Below, piece after piece: positions 53,337 to 61,229 of a DNA stretch of 64,000 nt. Every line of letters begins with the position of its first letter. The stretch's first letter is position 1. Source of the DNA: JAUIAI01 sp963732405 (lineage in GTDB: Bacteria > Pseudomonadota > Gammaproteobacteria > Burkholderiales > Burkholderiaceae_E); NCBI GenBank assembly GCA_963732405.1, contig CAVSZG010000004.1, positions 124,001 through 188,000 of the forward strand. The letters are read 5' to 3'. The position numbers and the translations under genes were made by a program. Under the pieces are notes generated by a model, which had not been told where the DNA came from, ran no database searches, and saw only the letters and a list, made by a program, of their open reading frames with translations.

Positions 53337-53585
53337 TCAGGCGTTGACCTTCCGCTCGACCAGAGCCACCAGAGAGCGGACCGTGGCGAAGTTGGCGGGT
53401 TCAAAATCATCGTCATCGATCTGGATACCGAACTGGTCATCCAGAAAACCGACGATCTCGAGAATGCCCAGCGAATCGATGGCACCCGTGTCCATCAGGG
53501 GTGTTGCGTCGCCCAGCGGTTCGCCCAGTGCGGGAAACCGCCGGCCGAGAAACCGGATCAATTCCGCTGTGAGGTCCTGTGTCAT
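53337..53585 (-). CDS. Free-standing acyl carrier protein
   Basis: 82 aa, a single four-helix carrier domain. The phosphopantetheine site is in TGAIDSLGILEIV, with Ser about residue 38. The acidic helix after it (FLDDQFGIQIDDDDFEP) is typical of acyl carriers that dock with discrete ligases. It begins the ligase-decarboxylase trio, 2 bp before the ligase ATG, and would be activated by the PPTase at 36.8 kb. Whether it carries a fatty acyl or an aminoacyl group is unknown; its acidity resembles acyl carriers and D-alanyl carriers alike. Confidence 0.9.
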   Translation of the reverse strand: MTQDLTAELIRFLGRRFPALGEPLGDATPLMDTGAIDSLGILEIVGFLDDQFGIQIDDDDFEPANFATVRSLVALVERKVNA

Positions 53586-53630
53586 GAGTTACCCCAGTCG
53601 ATGGATGGAAAAAAGCTCGGGCGGCGCTCG

Positions 53631-55010
53631 CTATTGGCCCTTGCCGCGCAGTACGACCTGGATCGTTTCGAGCAGGATGATCACGTCGAAGAATGGCGAG
53701 TTGTTCTTGACGTAATAAAGGTCGTACTCGAGCTTGCGGGCGCCGGCCTCGATCGAGTCACCATAGGGCAGACGAACCTGTGCCCAGCCGGTGATACCTG
53801 GCTTGACGTTGTGACGCAGCTGGTAATAGGGAATTTTTTCGGCCAGCTGCTCGACGAAGAACGGCCGTTCGGGCCGCGGGCCCACGAAGCTCATGTCGCC
53901 CCTGAACACATTGATCAGTTGCGGCAGCTCGTCGATGCGGCTCTTGCGCAGAAACTGGCCCAGCGGCGTGATCCGGTTGTCGTTGCGACTGGCCCAGCGT
54001 GGTCCGTCTTTTTCGGCATCCAGGCGCATCGAGCGGAACTTCATGATTTCGAAGGGCTCGCCATGCTCCCCGGTACGAATCTGGCGAAACAGGACCGGCC
54101 GGCCGGTTTCGATCAGGATGCCCAGGCCAGCCAGCAGCATGAAGGGCAGGGCCAGCACCAGCAGGCCAACCGAGGCCAGCACGTCGAATGCACGCTTGAC
54201 CAGGGCGCGCGCGGTCGATTGCTCGAAGCCGTCGCCGAACACCAGCCAGCTCGTGCGCAGATGATCGATCTTGATCAGGCCCAGCTCCTGCTCATAGAAC
54301 GACACGAGGTCGCGCACCGGTATGCCCTTGAGGCGCAGCTCGAGCAGGATCTGCATGGGCACCTTGCCATCGCGTCGATCGCGACTGGTCACCACGATGT
54401 CCGAGATGCCGCGGGCCTGCACGAGCTGGGCGATGTTGCTGCGCCCGGCACCGTGACCGGCCGACTCTTCCAGGACCTGTTCGCTGACCAGGCTGGTCAA
54501 TGGCATGACGGCGGCGATACGTGAGGAGACCCGCTCGTTGTTGGCACTGAGCGTGGCCGACAACTCCTGGGCATCGCCGTCCTCGCCGATCACCAGCACG
54601 CGACGCCCGGGGCTGGCGCCCGCGTTGACCCGGTGCGCCGTCCAGCGAACGCCGAGCACGCCCAGCAGGCCGATCACCGAGGCGATGGCAAAAATGCCCC
54701 GACCGACCTTGGCATACGGCATCAGATAAAAGAGCACGGTGAGCATCGTCAGCGCGACGATGTAGGCCATCAACACCCGTTGCACCGTCACCCGGAACGG
54801 TTCGTCGACGGAGGAGTCGTACAGACCCAGCGCGGTCATGGCGAACAGCATCAGACAGGCGAACACCACGCCGTGCAGTATCGGCAGGGGCAGCGAATCG
54901 TCGTTCAGGCGCAATTCATAGCCCAGCACCATCGCGACCACGAGCACCAGCGCCTCGACCAGCGGCAACAGGGTCAGCCGGCCCCTGGCGTAATGAAAGA
55001 CGGCGCCCAT
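53631..55010 (-). CDS. Polyprenyl-phosphate sugar-1-phosphate transferase (exosortase-A type)
   Basis: 459 aa. Four or five N-terminal membrane helices (within 1-130) and a cytoplasmic CoA-binding-like domain (VLVIGEDGDAQEL) precede a further helix (LLVLALPFMLLAGLGILI). The catalytic bacterial sugar-transferase domain then shows KFRSMRLDAEKDGPRWASRND, RKSRIDELPQLINVFRGDMS, VGPRPERP and KPGITGWAQV. The family moves a hexose- or HexNAc-1-phosphate onto undecaprenyl phosphate, the first step of EPS repeat-unit assembly. An AGAGG site lies about 8 nt before the ATG. The gene heads the same run as the carrier protein, ligase and NRPS genes, tying the peptide machinery to EPS initiation. Confidence 0.92.
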   Translation of the reverse strand: MGAVFHYARGRLTLLPLVEALVLVVAMVLGYELRLNDDSLPLPILHGVVFACLMLFAMTALGLYDSSVDEPFRVTVQRVLMAYIVALTMLTVLFYLMPYAKVGRGIFAIASVIGLLGVLGVRWTAHRVNAGASPGRRVLVIGEDGDAQELSATLSANNERVSSRIAAVMPLTSLVSEQVLEESAGHGAGRSNIAQLVQARGISDIVVTSRDRRDGKVPMQILLELRLKGIPVRDLVSFYEQELGLIKIDHLRTSWLVFGDGFEQSTARALVKRAFDVLASVGLLVLALPFMLLAGLGILIETGRPVLFRQIRTGEHGEPFEIMKFRSMRLDAEKDGPRWASRNDNRITPLGQFLRKSRIDELPQLINVFRGDMSFVGPRPERPFFVEQLAEKIPYYQLRHNVKPGITGWAQVRLPYGDSIEAGARKLEYDLYYVKNNSPFFDVIILLETIQVVLRGKGQ

Positions 55011-55035
55011 TCAGCGCCTCTGCCCGCAGGCGTGA

Positions 55036-56145
55036 TCAGCCATTCCGGATGCGCAAGGACTTGGTCGCCATGGACGCGGTTCGCGTCGCGCCATACCAGC
55101 CGGCCAGCAGCACATAGACAGCGAAGGCGAATGGCAAGGCCACGCCGGCCGCCCAGACACGCACGATGGGCGACCAGAAGCTGCTCAGGCCGACGATCAT
55201 CATGATCACGGCGCTTGCATAGATGAAGCCCGAGGGCGTGGGTTGTTGCAGCCAGTGCAGCAGGCGCGAGTCGATGCGCGCGGTGTCGAGCCCGGGCAGG
55301 ATGCGGCGACGAAACTGCTCGCGGGCGACTTCGAACAGCGCGGGCAGCATCATCCAGAGCAGACTGACCATCGCAGCGCCCGGTCGGGGGCTGCCGGCGG
55401 CAATCTGGATGGCGGCCCAACCGGCGATCAGGCCGCAGATTATCTGGCCGGACGCGCCCATGCAGATGAGCGTGGCCTGCCGCCAGGGCATCCGGAAGGT
55501 GTAAAAACTCACGCCGGCGATCGCGCCCAGACAGGGCAGCACCACATGCAGGATGTCGTCGAGCGCGCGAATGCCATCGTGGTCGGAGTAGGCGGTATGC
55601 AGGCTCAGCGTGAGGATGCCCAGCAATGCCGGTACCACGAGGTAAGACGAACTGATGGCCGTGCGCGCGGGGAATCGTTCGCCCAGCGCCGCCAGCGCGA
55701 GTGGCGTGAGCGTGAGAGTTGCGGCGAAGGCGACGGTGAGCAGCATGCCGAACCATCCGGTCATGACCAGCGCGGAGTCGAATACCAATGCCTTGGGCAG
55801 GCCGATCAGACCGAGCGTGACGCCGGCGAGCAGAACGGGTGCGAGCAGATTGCGCCAGAACAAGGCACGCGCCGGCGGCAGCCCGAACCACAGCGAGCCG
55901 TTGAACACGAGCACGAGGATCATGGCCAGTACCAGCGAGCCGGCCGAGGAGGGCAGCGGCAACAGGTAGAAGGACACGAGTTGCAGGGCGAGAACGAGTA
56001 CCACGCCACCCACGCCCACAGGCACTTCGGGCAACACGAGTGCGGGACGCACGCGCTGTGCGATGCGTCTCATCATGGGCGCACCGCCCAGCATGAGGAC
56101 GAAGGCGACAAAAAACGAGGCAATCAGTAACAGCGTTGTCGACAT
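55036..56145 (-). CDS. MraY/WecA-like integral membrane protein with altered catalytic motifs
   Basis: 369 aa from the ATG at 56145 with ten or more hydrophobic helices. The layout recalls the WecA/MraY family, which links sugar-1-phosphates to the polyprenyl carrier. HDGIRALDDILH sits where the catalytic aspartate loop is expected, and MPWRQATLICMGASGQIICGL sits where P-A-x-x-FMGDxGS normally occurs. The second motif has lost its Asp (MGDxGS becomes MGASGQ) and the first loop is diverged. A canonical DD near the second helix was not found. It may be a non-catalytic relative, a regulator or a transporter. First gene of the minus-strand run; 25 bp before the sugar transferase. Confidence 0.6.
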   Translation of the reverse strand: MSTTLLLIASFFVAFVLMLGGAPMMRRIAQRVRPALVLPEVPVGVGGVVLVLALQLVSFYLLPLPSSAGSLVLAMILVLVFNGSLWFGLPPARALFWRNLLAPVLLAGVTLGLIGLPKALVFDSALVMTGWFGMLLTVAFAATLTLTPLALAALGERFPARTAISSSYLVVPALLGILTLSLHTAYSDHDGIRALDDILHVVLPCLGAIAGVSFYTFRMPWRQATLICMGASGQIICGLIAGWAAIQIAAGSPRPGAAMVSLLWMMLPALFEVAREQFRRRILPGLDTARIDSRLLHWLQQPTPSGFIYASAVIMMIVGLSSFWSPIVRVWAAGVALPFAFAVYVLLAGWYGATRTASMATKSLRIRNG

Positions 56146-56249
56146 TGCATCAAACGGCAAATTTGGTTCGAAAAATCGTGGGCGAGTATGACATGGTGAT
56201 GGACGACGTTCATGATCAGCAGCGAGTGAACCGGATGCATTTATCGATT

Positions 56250-56277
56250 GTTTTAGAACGTCCTGAGCACGTTCCAA
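56250..56277 (-). promoter_or_regulatory. Candidate promoter with an operator-like dyad in its spacer
   Basis: On the minus strand TTGGAA (56277-56272) and TAAAAC (56255-56250) are 16 bp apart, an imperfect sigma-70-like pair about 105 nt before the ATG at 56145. The GAACGT/ACGTTC dyad fills the spacer and overlaps the -35 box, a common place for a repressor site. Both boxes are weak, so this is a suggestion only. Confidence 0.25.
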
Positions 56278-56339
56278 CGTAAGCAATTTCGACAGACATT
56301 CGGTCGATCACGGCGCAGGCAATGCATCGATCGTGTCGC

Positions 56340-56358
56340 GCTCATTCATCGAATGAGC
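56340..56358. repeat. Perfect 8-bp inverted repeat, 3-nt centre
   Basis: GCTCATTC at 56340-56347 and GAATGAGC at 56351-56358 are exact reverse complements around ATC. The tight spacing fits either a small hairpin or a dimeric repressor site. It lies between the assembly-line operon start and the ThiF-like gene stop, and no T-run follows. Confidence 0.55.
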
Positions 56359-56509
56359 ATTCATGCGATCCGACAGTCAGTGCGCGTAAAAAATATCGAC
56401 TACACGTCGATTAGACGAGCGGATTGCGTCTTGAAGCCGGGCAGGCCGCTGATACTTTGCAAGCGCCTGTAACCACGATACTAGCGCCGCACGTACGGTT
56501 TTGCCTCAC

Positions 56510-57277
56510 CTATTGAGGGGTGCGTTCAGTGATGGCCGAACACACGGCGCAATCTGGATCACGACTCAGTTGCACACTCGTCCAGTGCATCGACAAGCCG
56601 TCGAGCAACATCAACCGATTCGTGATCGGTGAGCCGAACCGACCCACGATCTGCAAGGCCTGGGCGGCCTGCATCGTGCCGATGATGCCGGTAAGTGGTG
56701 CGAACACGCCCATCGTGGCGCAGCGCTCCTGCTCGACCGACCCTGTGTCGGGGAACAGGCAGTGATAACACGGCGATGACGGATCGCGAGGATCAAACAC
56801 GGCAAGCTGACCATCGAAGCGGATCGCTGCGCCGGACACCAGCGGAACCCGTGCGGCAACGCAGGCGCGGTTGACGGCATGGCGGGTCGCGAAGTTGTCA
56901 CAGCAGTCGAGCACGACATCGGCACGGGCAATCTGATCGGCCAGTGCGCTACCGCTGAGCCTGACGGTCAGGGCTTCGATCGCGATGCCTGGATTGATCT
57001 CGAGCAATGACTGGCGGCCCGAGATGGCCTTGGGTTCACCGATCCGATCCTGCCGGTGCAGGATCTGACGCTGCAGATTGGTCAGGTCGACGGTATCGTC
57101 ATCGGCCAGCAGGATGCGCCCGATACCGGCCGCGGCCAGGTAGAGGGCGGCCGGTGAGCCGAGTCCGCCGGCGCCCACCACCAGAGCCGTGCCTGCCAGC
57201 AGGCGTTCCTGGGCCTCGATACCCATTTCATCAAGCAGGATATGTCGGCTATACCGGAGCAGCTGGTCGTCAGTCAT
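56510..57277 (-). CDS. ThiF/MoeB/HesA-family adenylyltransferase
   Basis: 255 aa from the internal ATG at 57277 (MTDDQLLRYSRHILL), the standard family start. The ATP site is VVGAGGLGSP (33-42), followed by the DTVDLTNLQRQ segment (61-71) that places the conserved Asp, Asn and Arg. Zinc-binding cysteines occur as CYHC (170-173) and CAVC near the end, and the catalytic Cys is probably Cys186 in ERCATMGV. These E1-like enzymes adenylate the C-terminus of a sulfur-carrier or ubiquitin-like protein (MoaD, ThiS). No such partner or molybdopterin/thiamin gene lies in the window. It is most likely housekeeping, marking a break between EPS sub-loci. Confidence 0.88.
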   Translation of the reverse strand: MTDDQLLRYSRHILLDEMGIEAQERLLAGTALVVGAGGLGSPAALYLAAAGIGRILLADDDTVDLTNLQRQILHRQDRIGEPKAISGRQSLLEINPGIAIEALTVRLSGSALADQIARADVVLDCCDNFATRHAVNRACVAARVPLVSGAAIRFDGQLAVFDPRDPSSPCYHCLFPDTGSVEQERCATMGVFAPLTGIIGTMQAAQALQIVGRFGSPITNRLMLLDGLSMHWTSVQLSRDPDCAVCSAITERTPQ

Positions 57278-57861
57278 CGGATCGTCCCGCGTGGGCTGAT
57301 GTTGCAAATATTTTCATTTCATCCTGCAAAATAGGCAGGCGGATGAGGCTGGCGGGGGAATTCCTGGTGCCGGTGCACTGGCATGCGAGTGCCGATCCAG
57401 CAACAGATTTCCGACAGCCGGCGGATATCCACCGACCAGCGCGTCGAAATGCAAGAGAATAGAGGATTGCGTCGATCCGGATCAGCGGCAAGGTCGAGCG
57501 CGTCGTCGACAGAGATTCTGGCCGCAGGGGGCGAGCTGCAATCCGAGTGGCGATGTCCCGATACGGCGCGATGAGCGGATTCGATATCGACGCCACCCGG
57601 ATGCCAGTCGTCTGTGGCCGGCGATCGGCGTTGATCAGGATCGCCTGGCGTTGGCATGCATGATGAGGGCTGTCCGACGCCGCTTCTATCCTGACGCCAT
57701 GACATTCTGCGTAACAGTCTCTCGCTTTCCGGTTGCTCCGCTGAGCAGCCGCTCATGCAAAATGACTTTCTTCACACCGGGAACCGACCTGAGCCGTTAA
57801 CCTGATGATCCCAGGTGACGGTCTTTTAGTCCGGATCCCATCAAATACAAGTGATTCCGCG
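57278..57861. other. Divergent intergenic region, no gene recognised
   Basis: 584 bp between the ThiF-like gene (minus) and the EpsF-like gene (plus). A 145-codon minus-strand frame here has irregular composition, no ribosome site and no family pattern, so it was not called. The only small stem noticed is TGCTC/GAGCA near 57734-57747. No clear promoter boxes were found, and the AT-richer stretch at 57290-57340 gives no gene. Confidence 0.3.
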
Positions 57862-59307
57862 ATGACCCTGCCACAAATCCTGCGCATTCTCTGGGCGCGT
57901 CGTTCGACCATCCTGTTGTCTGCGGTGCTGCTGTGTGCGACCGCGCTGGCGGCCAGTCTATTGTTGCCCAAGACCTGGAAGGCATCGGCCGATCTGCTGA
58001 TCAATCTGGGCTCCGAAGATGCAATTTCCGGGACCGTCGCGCCGCATGCGGCACTGGCCGCGAAAGTGGCCACCGAAGTGGACGTGATCGGCAGTCGGCG
58101 CGTGGCCCGTCACGTGGTCGAATTGCTCGATCTCACGAATGACGAGCAGAGTATCCGCCGCTGGCGCGAAAAAACCGATGGCCGCGGCGATATCGGCAAC
58201 TGGCTCGCCGACGATCTGCTCGAGGATCTCGATGTGCGCGCCGATGCCGATGCGAGCGTGATCCGGGTCGGATACAAGGCCAAGGATCCGGTGCGCGCCG
58301 CCGAAGTGGCCAATACCTTCGTGCAGGCCTACCTGAGCACGGCCATGGTGTTGAAGGTCGATCCGGCGCGCCAGAATGCCGAGTTTTTCGCGACCCGCGT
58401 CGATGCGGCCCGTGAAGCGCTCGAGCGGGCCAAGCAGAAGCTCTCGCTCTATCAACAGAGTAACGACATCATCGATGCCTCCGAGCGTTTCGATGTCGAG
58501 AACGAGCGGCTGGCCTCCCTGTCCCAGGAACTGGTGCAGCTCGAGAGTCAGGCGGCCGAAGTGCGGGTGCGCGATTCGCGCGAGGGTGCGCAGGCCACGA
58601 TGCCCGAGGTATTGTCCAATCCGGTGGTGCAGATGCTGCGCCAGCGGGTGGCCGAATCCGAAGCCGATCTGGCTCAGATGGCCAGACGGCTGGGTGAGCA
58701 GCATCCCACCTATGTGTCGCAGCAGAATACGGTGCGGGTGCTGCGTCAGAAGATGAATGAAGAGATCGATCGCCAGGCCAAGGCCATCATGCAGGCGGGT
58801 CAGATCACCACGCGTCGCACCAAGGAAATCGCCGATGCGCTCGAGGCGCAGCGCGCCAAGGTGCTGCGCCTGAAGACCATGCGCGACGAAATGGACGTGA
58901 TGCGCGGCGAAATCGCCAATGCACAGAAATCGTTCGAGCTGGTCAGCGAGCGCGGCACGATCAATTCGCTGACCTCCGAGAATCGCCAGACCAATGCATC
59001 GGTGCTCACGCCGGCCACCGAACCACTGGAACCGGCCAGTCCCCAGCCCGTGGTCAACAGCGTGATCGGCGCGTTGCTGGGCGCCTTGCTGGGCAGTGCA
59101 ATTGCCATGTTCGGTGAGTCCAGCCGTCCCAGAATCCGCTCGATCCGCGATCTGACCGATGCCTTCGATCTGCCGGTCCTCGTGTCGCTGCCCGATGCCG
59201 AGCGCAGCGGCGGTGGTCGCACCGGCGGGGGTGGTCGCGGCTCGGCGGTGCTGCCCCGTCTGTCCCACCTCGGATCGTCGGCGCCGCGCCTGGAAAACAA
59301 GTCCTGA
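57862..59307 (+). CDS. epsF: Chain-length determinant, EpsF/GumC type
   Basis: 481 aa from the ATG at 57862. An N-terminal helix (STILLSAVLLCATALAASLLL) precedes the Wzz domain (LLPKTWKASADLLINLG), then long coiled coil including QSNDIIDASERFDVENERLASLSQEL and MARRLGEQHPTYVSQQ. A C-terminal helix (VVNSVIGALLGALLGSAIAMF) and a cytoplasmic tail follow. This matches the EpsF class of Methylobacillus-type EPS loci, distinct from the exosortase-A copolymerase at 25.1 kb. It is followed after 27 bp by its usual partner kinase, EpsG. It opens the last plus-strand operon of the window. Confidence 0.88.
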   Translation: MTLPQILRILWARRSTILLSAVLLCATALAASLLLPKTWKASADLLINLGSEDAISGTVAPHAALAAKVATEVDVIGSRRVARHVVELLDLTNDEQSIRRWREKTDGRGDIGNWLADDLLEDLDVRADADASVIRVGYKAKDPVRAAEVANTFVQAYLSTAMVLKVDPARQNAEFFATRVDAAREALERAKQKLSLYQQSNDIIDASERFDVENERLASLSQELVQLESQAAEVRVRDSREGAQATMPEVLSNPVVQMLRQRVAESEADLAQMARRLGEQHPTYVSQQNTVRVLRQKMNEEIDRQAKAIMQAGQITTRRTKEIADALEAQRAKVLRLKTMRDEMDVMRGEIANAQKSFELVSERGTINSLTSENRQTNASVLTPATEPLEPASPQPVVNSVIGALLGALLGSAIAMFGESSRPRIRSIRDLTDAFDLPVLVSLPDAERSGGGRTGGGGRGSAVLPRLSHLGSSAPRLENKS

Positions 59308-59334
59308 GTCGCGCGAGCCGTGGAGTCTTTCTCA

Positions 59335-60261
59335 ATGCGTAGTGATATGAACACCGATCCCGGTGAATCCGACAACCCTGTGACCGTCGCCGGTACATCG
59401 CTGGACGTCACGCCGATCATCGACGATGTCGATGGCATGATCGGCTCGCTGCTGGTCGACCTGGGCGCCATGACGCCCGCCGAGGTCGAGCGGGTACTCA
59501 AGAAGCAGAGCAAGTCAGACAAGCTGTTCGGCGAAATCGCCCAGTCGATGGGTTTTGTGTCTCGCGTCCAGCTCGATCAGGCGCTGGCCAGGCAGTTCAA
59601 TTCGCCCTTCCTGCCACTCGAACAGACCCAGACCATCTCCTCGCGCATCGTGGCGGCTCATCAGCCTCGAAGCCCCTTCGTGGAGTCGATGCGTGCCCTG
59701 CGCATGCAACTGACGCGCCGCTGGTTCGATGAGCCCGAGCGTCGCTGTCTGGCGATCTGCGGCGTGGGTAACGACGAAGGTCGCAGCTATGTGGCCGCCA
59801 ACCTGGCCACGGTGTTCGCACAACGTGGCGAGCGGGTGTTGCTGATCGATGCGGATCTGCGCCGGCCCATGTTGCGTCGCTTGTTCAGCATGCCGCGCAG
59901 CCGCGGTCTGTCGGGACTGCTGGCCGGACGCGGCAGTCATCGGCCCATCAAGGCGATCGCTGCGGTGCCCGGTCTGTCCGTGCTGCCGGGCGGCGCCGCG
60001 CCGCCCAATCCGACCGAGTTGCTCGAACAACGCGCGTTCCGACAACTGCTGGCCGAACTGAGCCAGCAGTTCAGCGTGATCATTCTCGATACGGCGGCGG
60101 CCGAAGGCTCGACCGATGCCCAGGTGGTTGCCCAGGCGGCCGGTTCGGCCGTGCTGGTGGCCAGACGCAACAAGACGCCCACCTACACCCTCCAGGAGCT
60201 CGATGCGAGTCTGCGCGACAACGACGTGCAGGTCCATGGCCTGATCTTCAACGATTACTGA
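59335..60261 (+). CDS. epsG: Chain-length-determinant-associated tyrosine kinase EpsG
   Basis: 308 aa from the ATG at 59335, with GGAG about 9 nt before it. The N-terminal 100 residues (IGSLLVDLGAMTPAEVERVLKKQ, FGEIAQSMGFVSRVQLDQAL) form the GspE-N-like domain usual for EpsG. The kinase domain has GVGNDEGRSYVAANLA as Walker A, LLIDADLRRPML as Walker A' and VIILDTAAAEG as Walker B. The Arg in GRS replaces Lys, but EpsG proteins commonly carry GEGRSY, so this is not taken as inactivation. There is no long tyrosine cluster; only Tyr at the C-terminus (FNDY). It is partner of the adjacent EpsF. Confidence 0.87.
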   Translation: MRSDMNTDPGESDNPVTVAGTSLDVTPIIDDVDGMIGSLLVDLGAMTPAEVERVLKKQSKSDKLFGEIAQSMGFVSRVQLDQALARQFNSPFLPLEQTQTISSRIVAAHQPRSPFVESMRALRMQLTRRWFDEPERRCLAICGVGNDEGRSYVAANLATVFAQRGERVLLIDADLRRPMLRRLFSMPRSRGLSGLLAGRGSHRPIKAIAAVPGLSVLPGGAAPPNPTELLEQRAFRQLLAELSQQFSVIILDTAAAEGSTDAQVVAQAAGSAVLVARRNKTPTYTLQELDASLRDNDVQVHGLIFNDY

Positions 60262-60269
60262 TTCGCGCC

Positions 60270-61193
60270 ATGCCTGAGGCTGTCACAGGTTTGCCGTTGT
60301 CCGACCCGGACCGGCGTCGCCATCTGCGCTTGCTGGCGATCGGCGCGAGCGCCGGGCTGCTGGGCGTCACCCCTCCACCGGTTGGTGCGCGCCTGGTCAA
60401 GGGCGCGCCATTCGTTCTGCCCTCGCGTTATCGCGAGACGTTCGCCGACGATTTCGACAATGGCGATCTGGCCCGGTTCAGCGAGGAAGGCACGGTATCG
60501 GTAAATGGCGCGCCGGCCTGGCGCAGTCGATATCGCCATCCGCGCAAGGATCCGATCAACCAGGAAAAGCAGATCTACGTCGATGCCGCCTACGCCGGCA
60601 CCGGTGACAAGCCCCTGGGCATCAATCCGTTTTTCATCAGCAAGGGCGTGTTGTCGATCGTGGCCGAGCGCACGCCCGAACCGTTGCGGCCAAAGCTTTA
60701 CCAGATGGCCTATACGTCCGGTTGCATCACCACCGAACGCTCGTTTTCGCAGCAGTATGGCTATTTCGAGATGCGGGCCAGGCTGCCGGTGGGCAAGGGC
60801 TTCTGGCCTTCTTTCTGGTTGATGCCGGTGCGCGATGCCTGGCCGCCCGAGATCGATGTGATCGAAGCCAATGGCCTGCGCCCCGGGTTTGCTCATTTTG
60901 CGGTTCGTAATCCCGGCAACAAGAAGCCGATCGCCAGCGACTGGTTGCAGGTTGGCCGACCGGCCGACGGCTGGCAGACCTTCGGTTGCGAATGGACTCG
61001 CGAGAAGATCAGCTTCAATGTTGATGGTTTCGAGCGTTGGTCGATGCAGGATCATCAGATTCACGAGCCGATGTATCTGTTGGCCAACCTGGCCCTGGGC
61101 AGTCATGATCCGGGCTGGATTCCCGATCCGGATGCCAGCACGCCGCTGCCCGCGCGCATGGAGATCGACTACATCCGGGCGTTCCAGCGATGA
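60270..61193 (+). CDS. Glycoside hydrolase family 16, exported
   Basis: 307 aa. The N-terminal RRRHLRLLAIGASAGLLG looks like a twin-arginine or Sec signal ending near residue 35. The GH16 beta-jelly-roll catalytic motif EIDVIE lies at about 194-199, in the correct E-x-D-x-x-E form. It is preceded by YGYFEMRARLPVGKGFWPSFWLMP and followed by WQTFGCEWTREKISFNVDG. Family members cleave beta-1,3 or beta-1,4 glucans and galactans in the periplasm or outside. In an EPS operon it may trim or release the polymer or act as a transglycosidase. It starts 8 bp after epsG. Confidence 0.9.
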   Translation: MPEAVTGLPLSDPDRRRHLRLLAIGASAGLLGVTPPPVGARLVKGAPFVLPSRYRETFADDFDNGDLARFSEEGTVSVNGAPAWRSRYRHPRKDPINQEKQIYVDAAYAGTGDKPLGINPFFISKGVLSIVAERTPEPLRPKLYQMAYTSGCITTERSFSQQYGYFEMRARLPVGKGFWPSFWLMPVRDAWPPEIDVIEANGLRPGFAHFAVRNPGNKKPIASDWLQVGRPADGWQTFGCEWTREKISFNVDGFERWSMQDHQIHEPMYLLANLALGSHDPGWIPDPDASTPLPARMEIDYIRAFQR

Positions 61194-61229
61194 GCCCGGT
61201 TTCCTGCCTGTGCCGCCCCGAGGGCGTCG

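Larger units (their letters stand above)
56146..56509. other. AT-richer intergenic region rich in dyads
   Basis: 364 bp between the MraY-like gene and the ThiF-like gene, with no supported coding frame. Three symmetric elements are present: GAACGT-N7-ACGTTC (56256-56274), GCTCATTC-ATC-GAATGAGC (56340-56358, 8-bp arms) and ATCGAC-N5-GTCGAT (56395-56411). None is followed by a T-run on either strand. It must hold the promoter of the whole assembly-line operon and the end of the ThiF-like transcript. Lower GC than the genes around it suggests regulatory DNA. Confidence 0.5.

Noticed and set aside
52261..53715. 484-codon plus-strand frame
   Set aside because: Antisense to the AMP ligase and carrier protein genes; no ribosome site or motif.
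57319..57756. 145-codon minus-strand frame upstream of epsF
   Set aside because: No family pattern, no ribosome site, and it lies across the region expected to hold divergent promoters.
59760..59800. Arg instead of Lys in the EpsG Walker A as a sign of a dead kinase
   Set aside because: EpsG-family proteins commonly carry GRSY at this site and the other motifs are intact.
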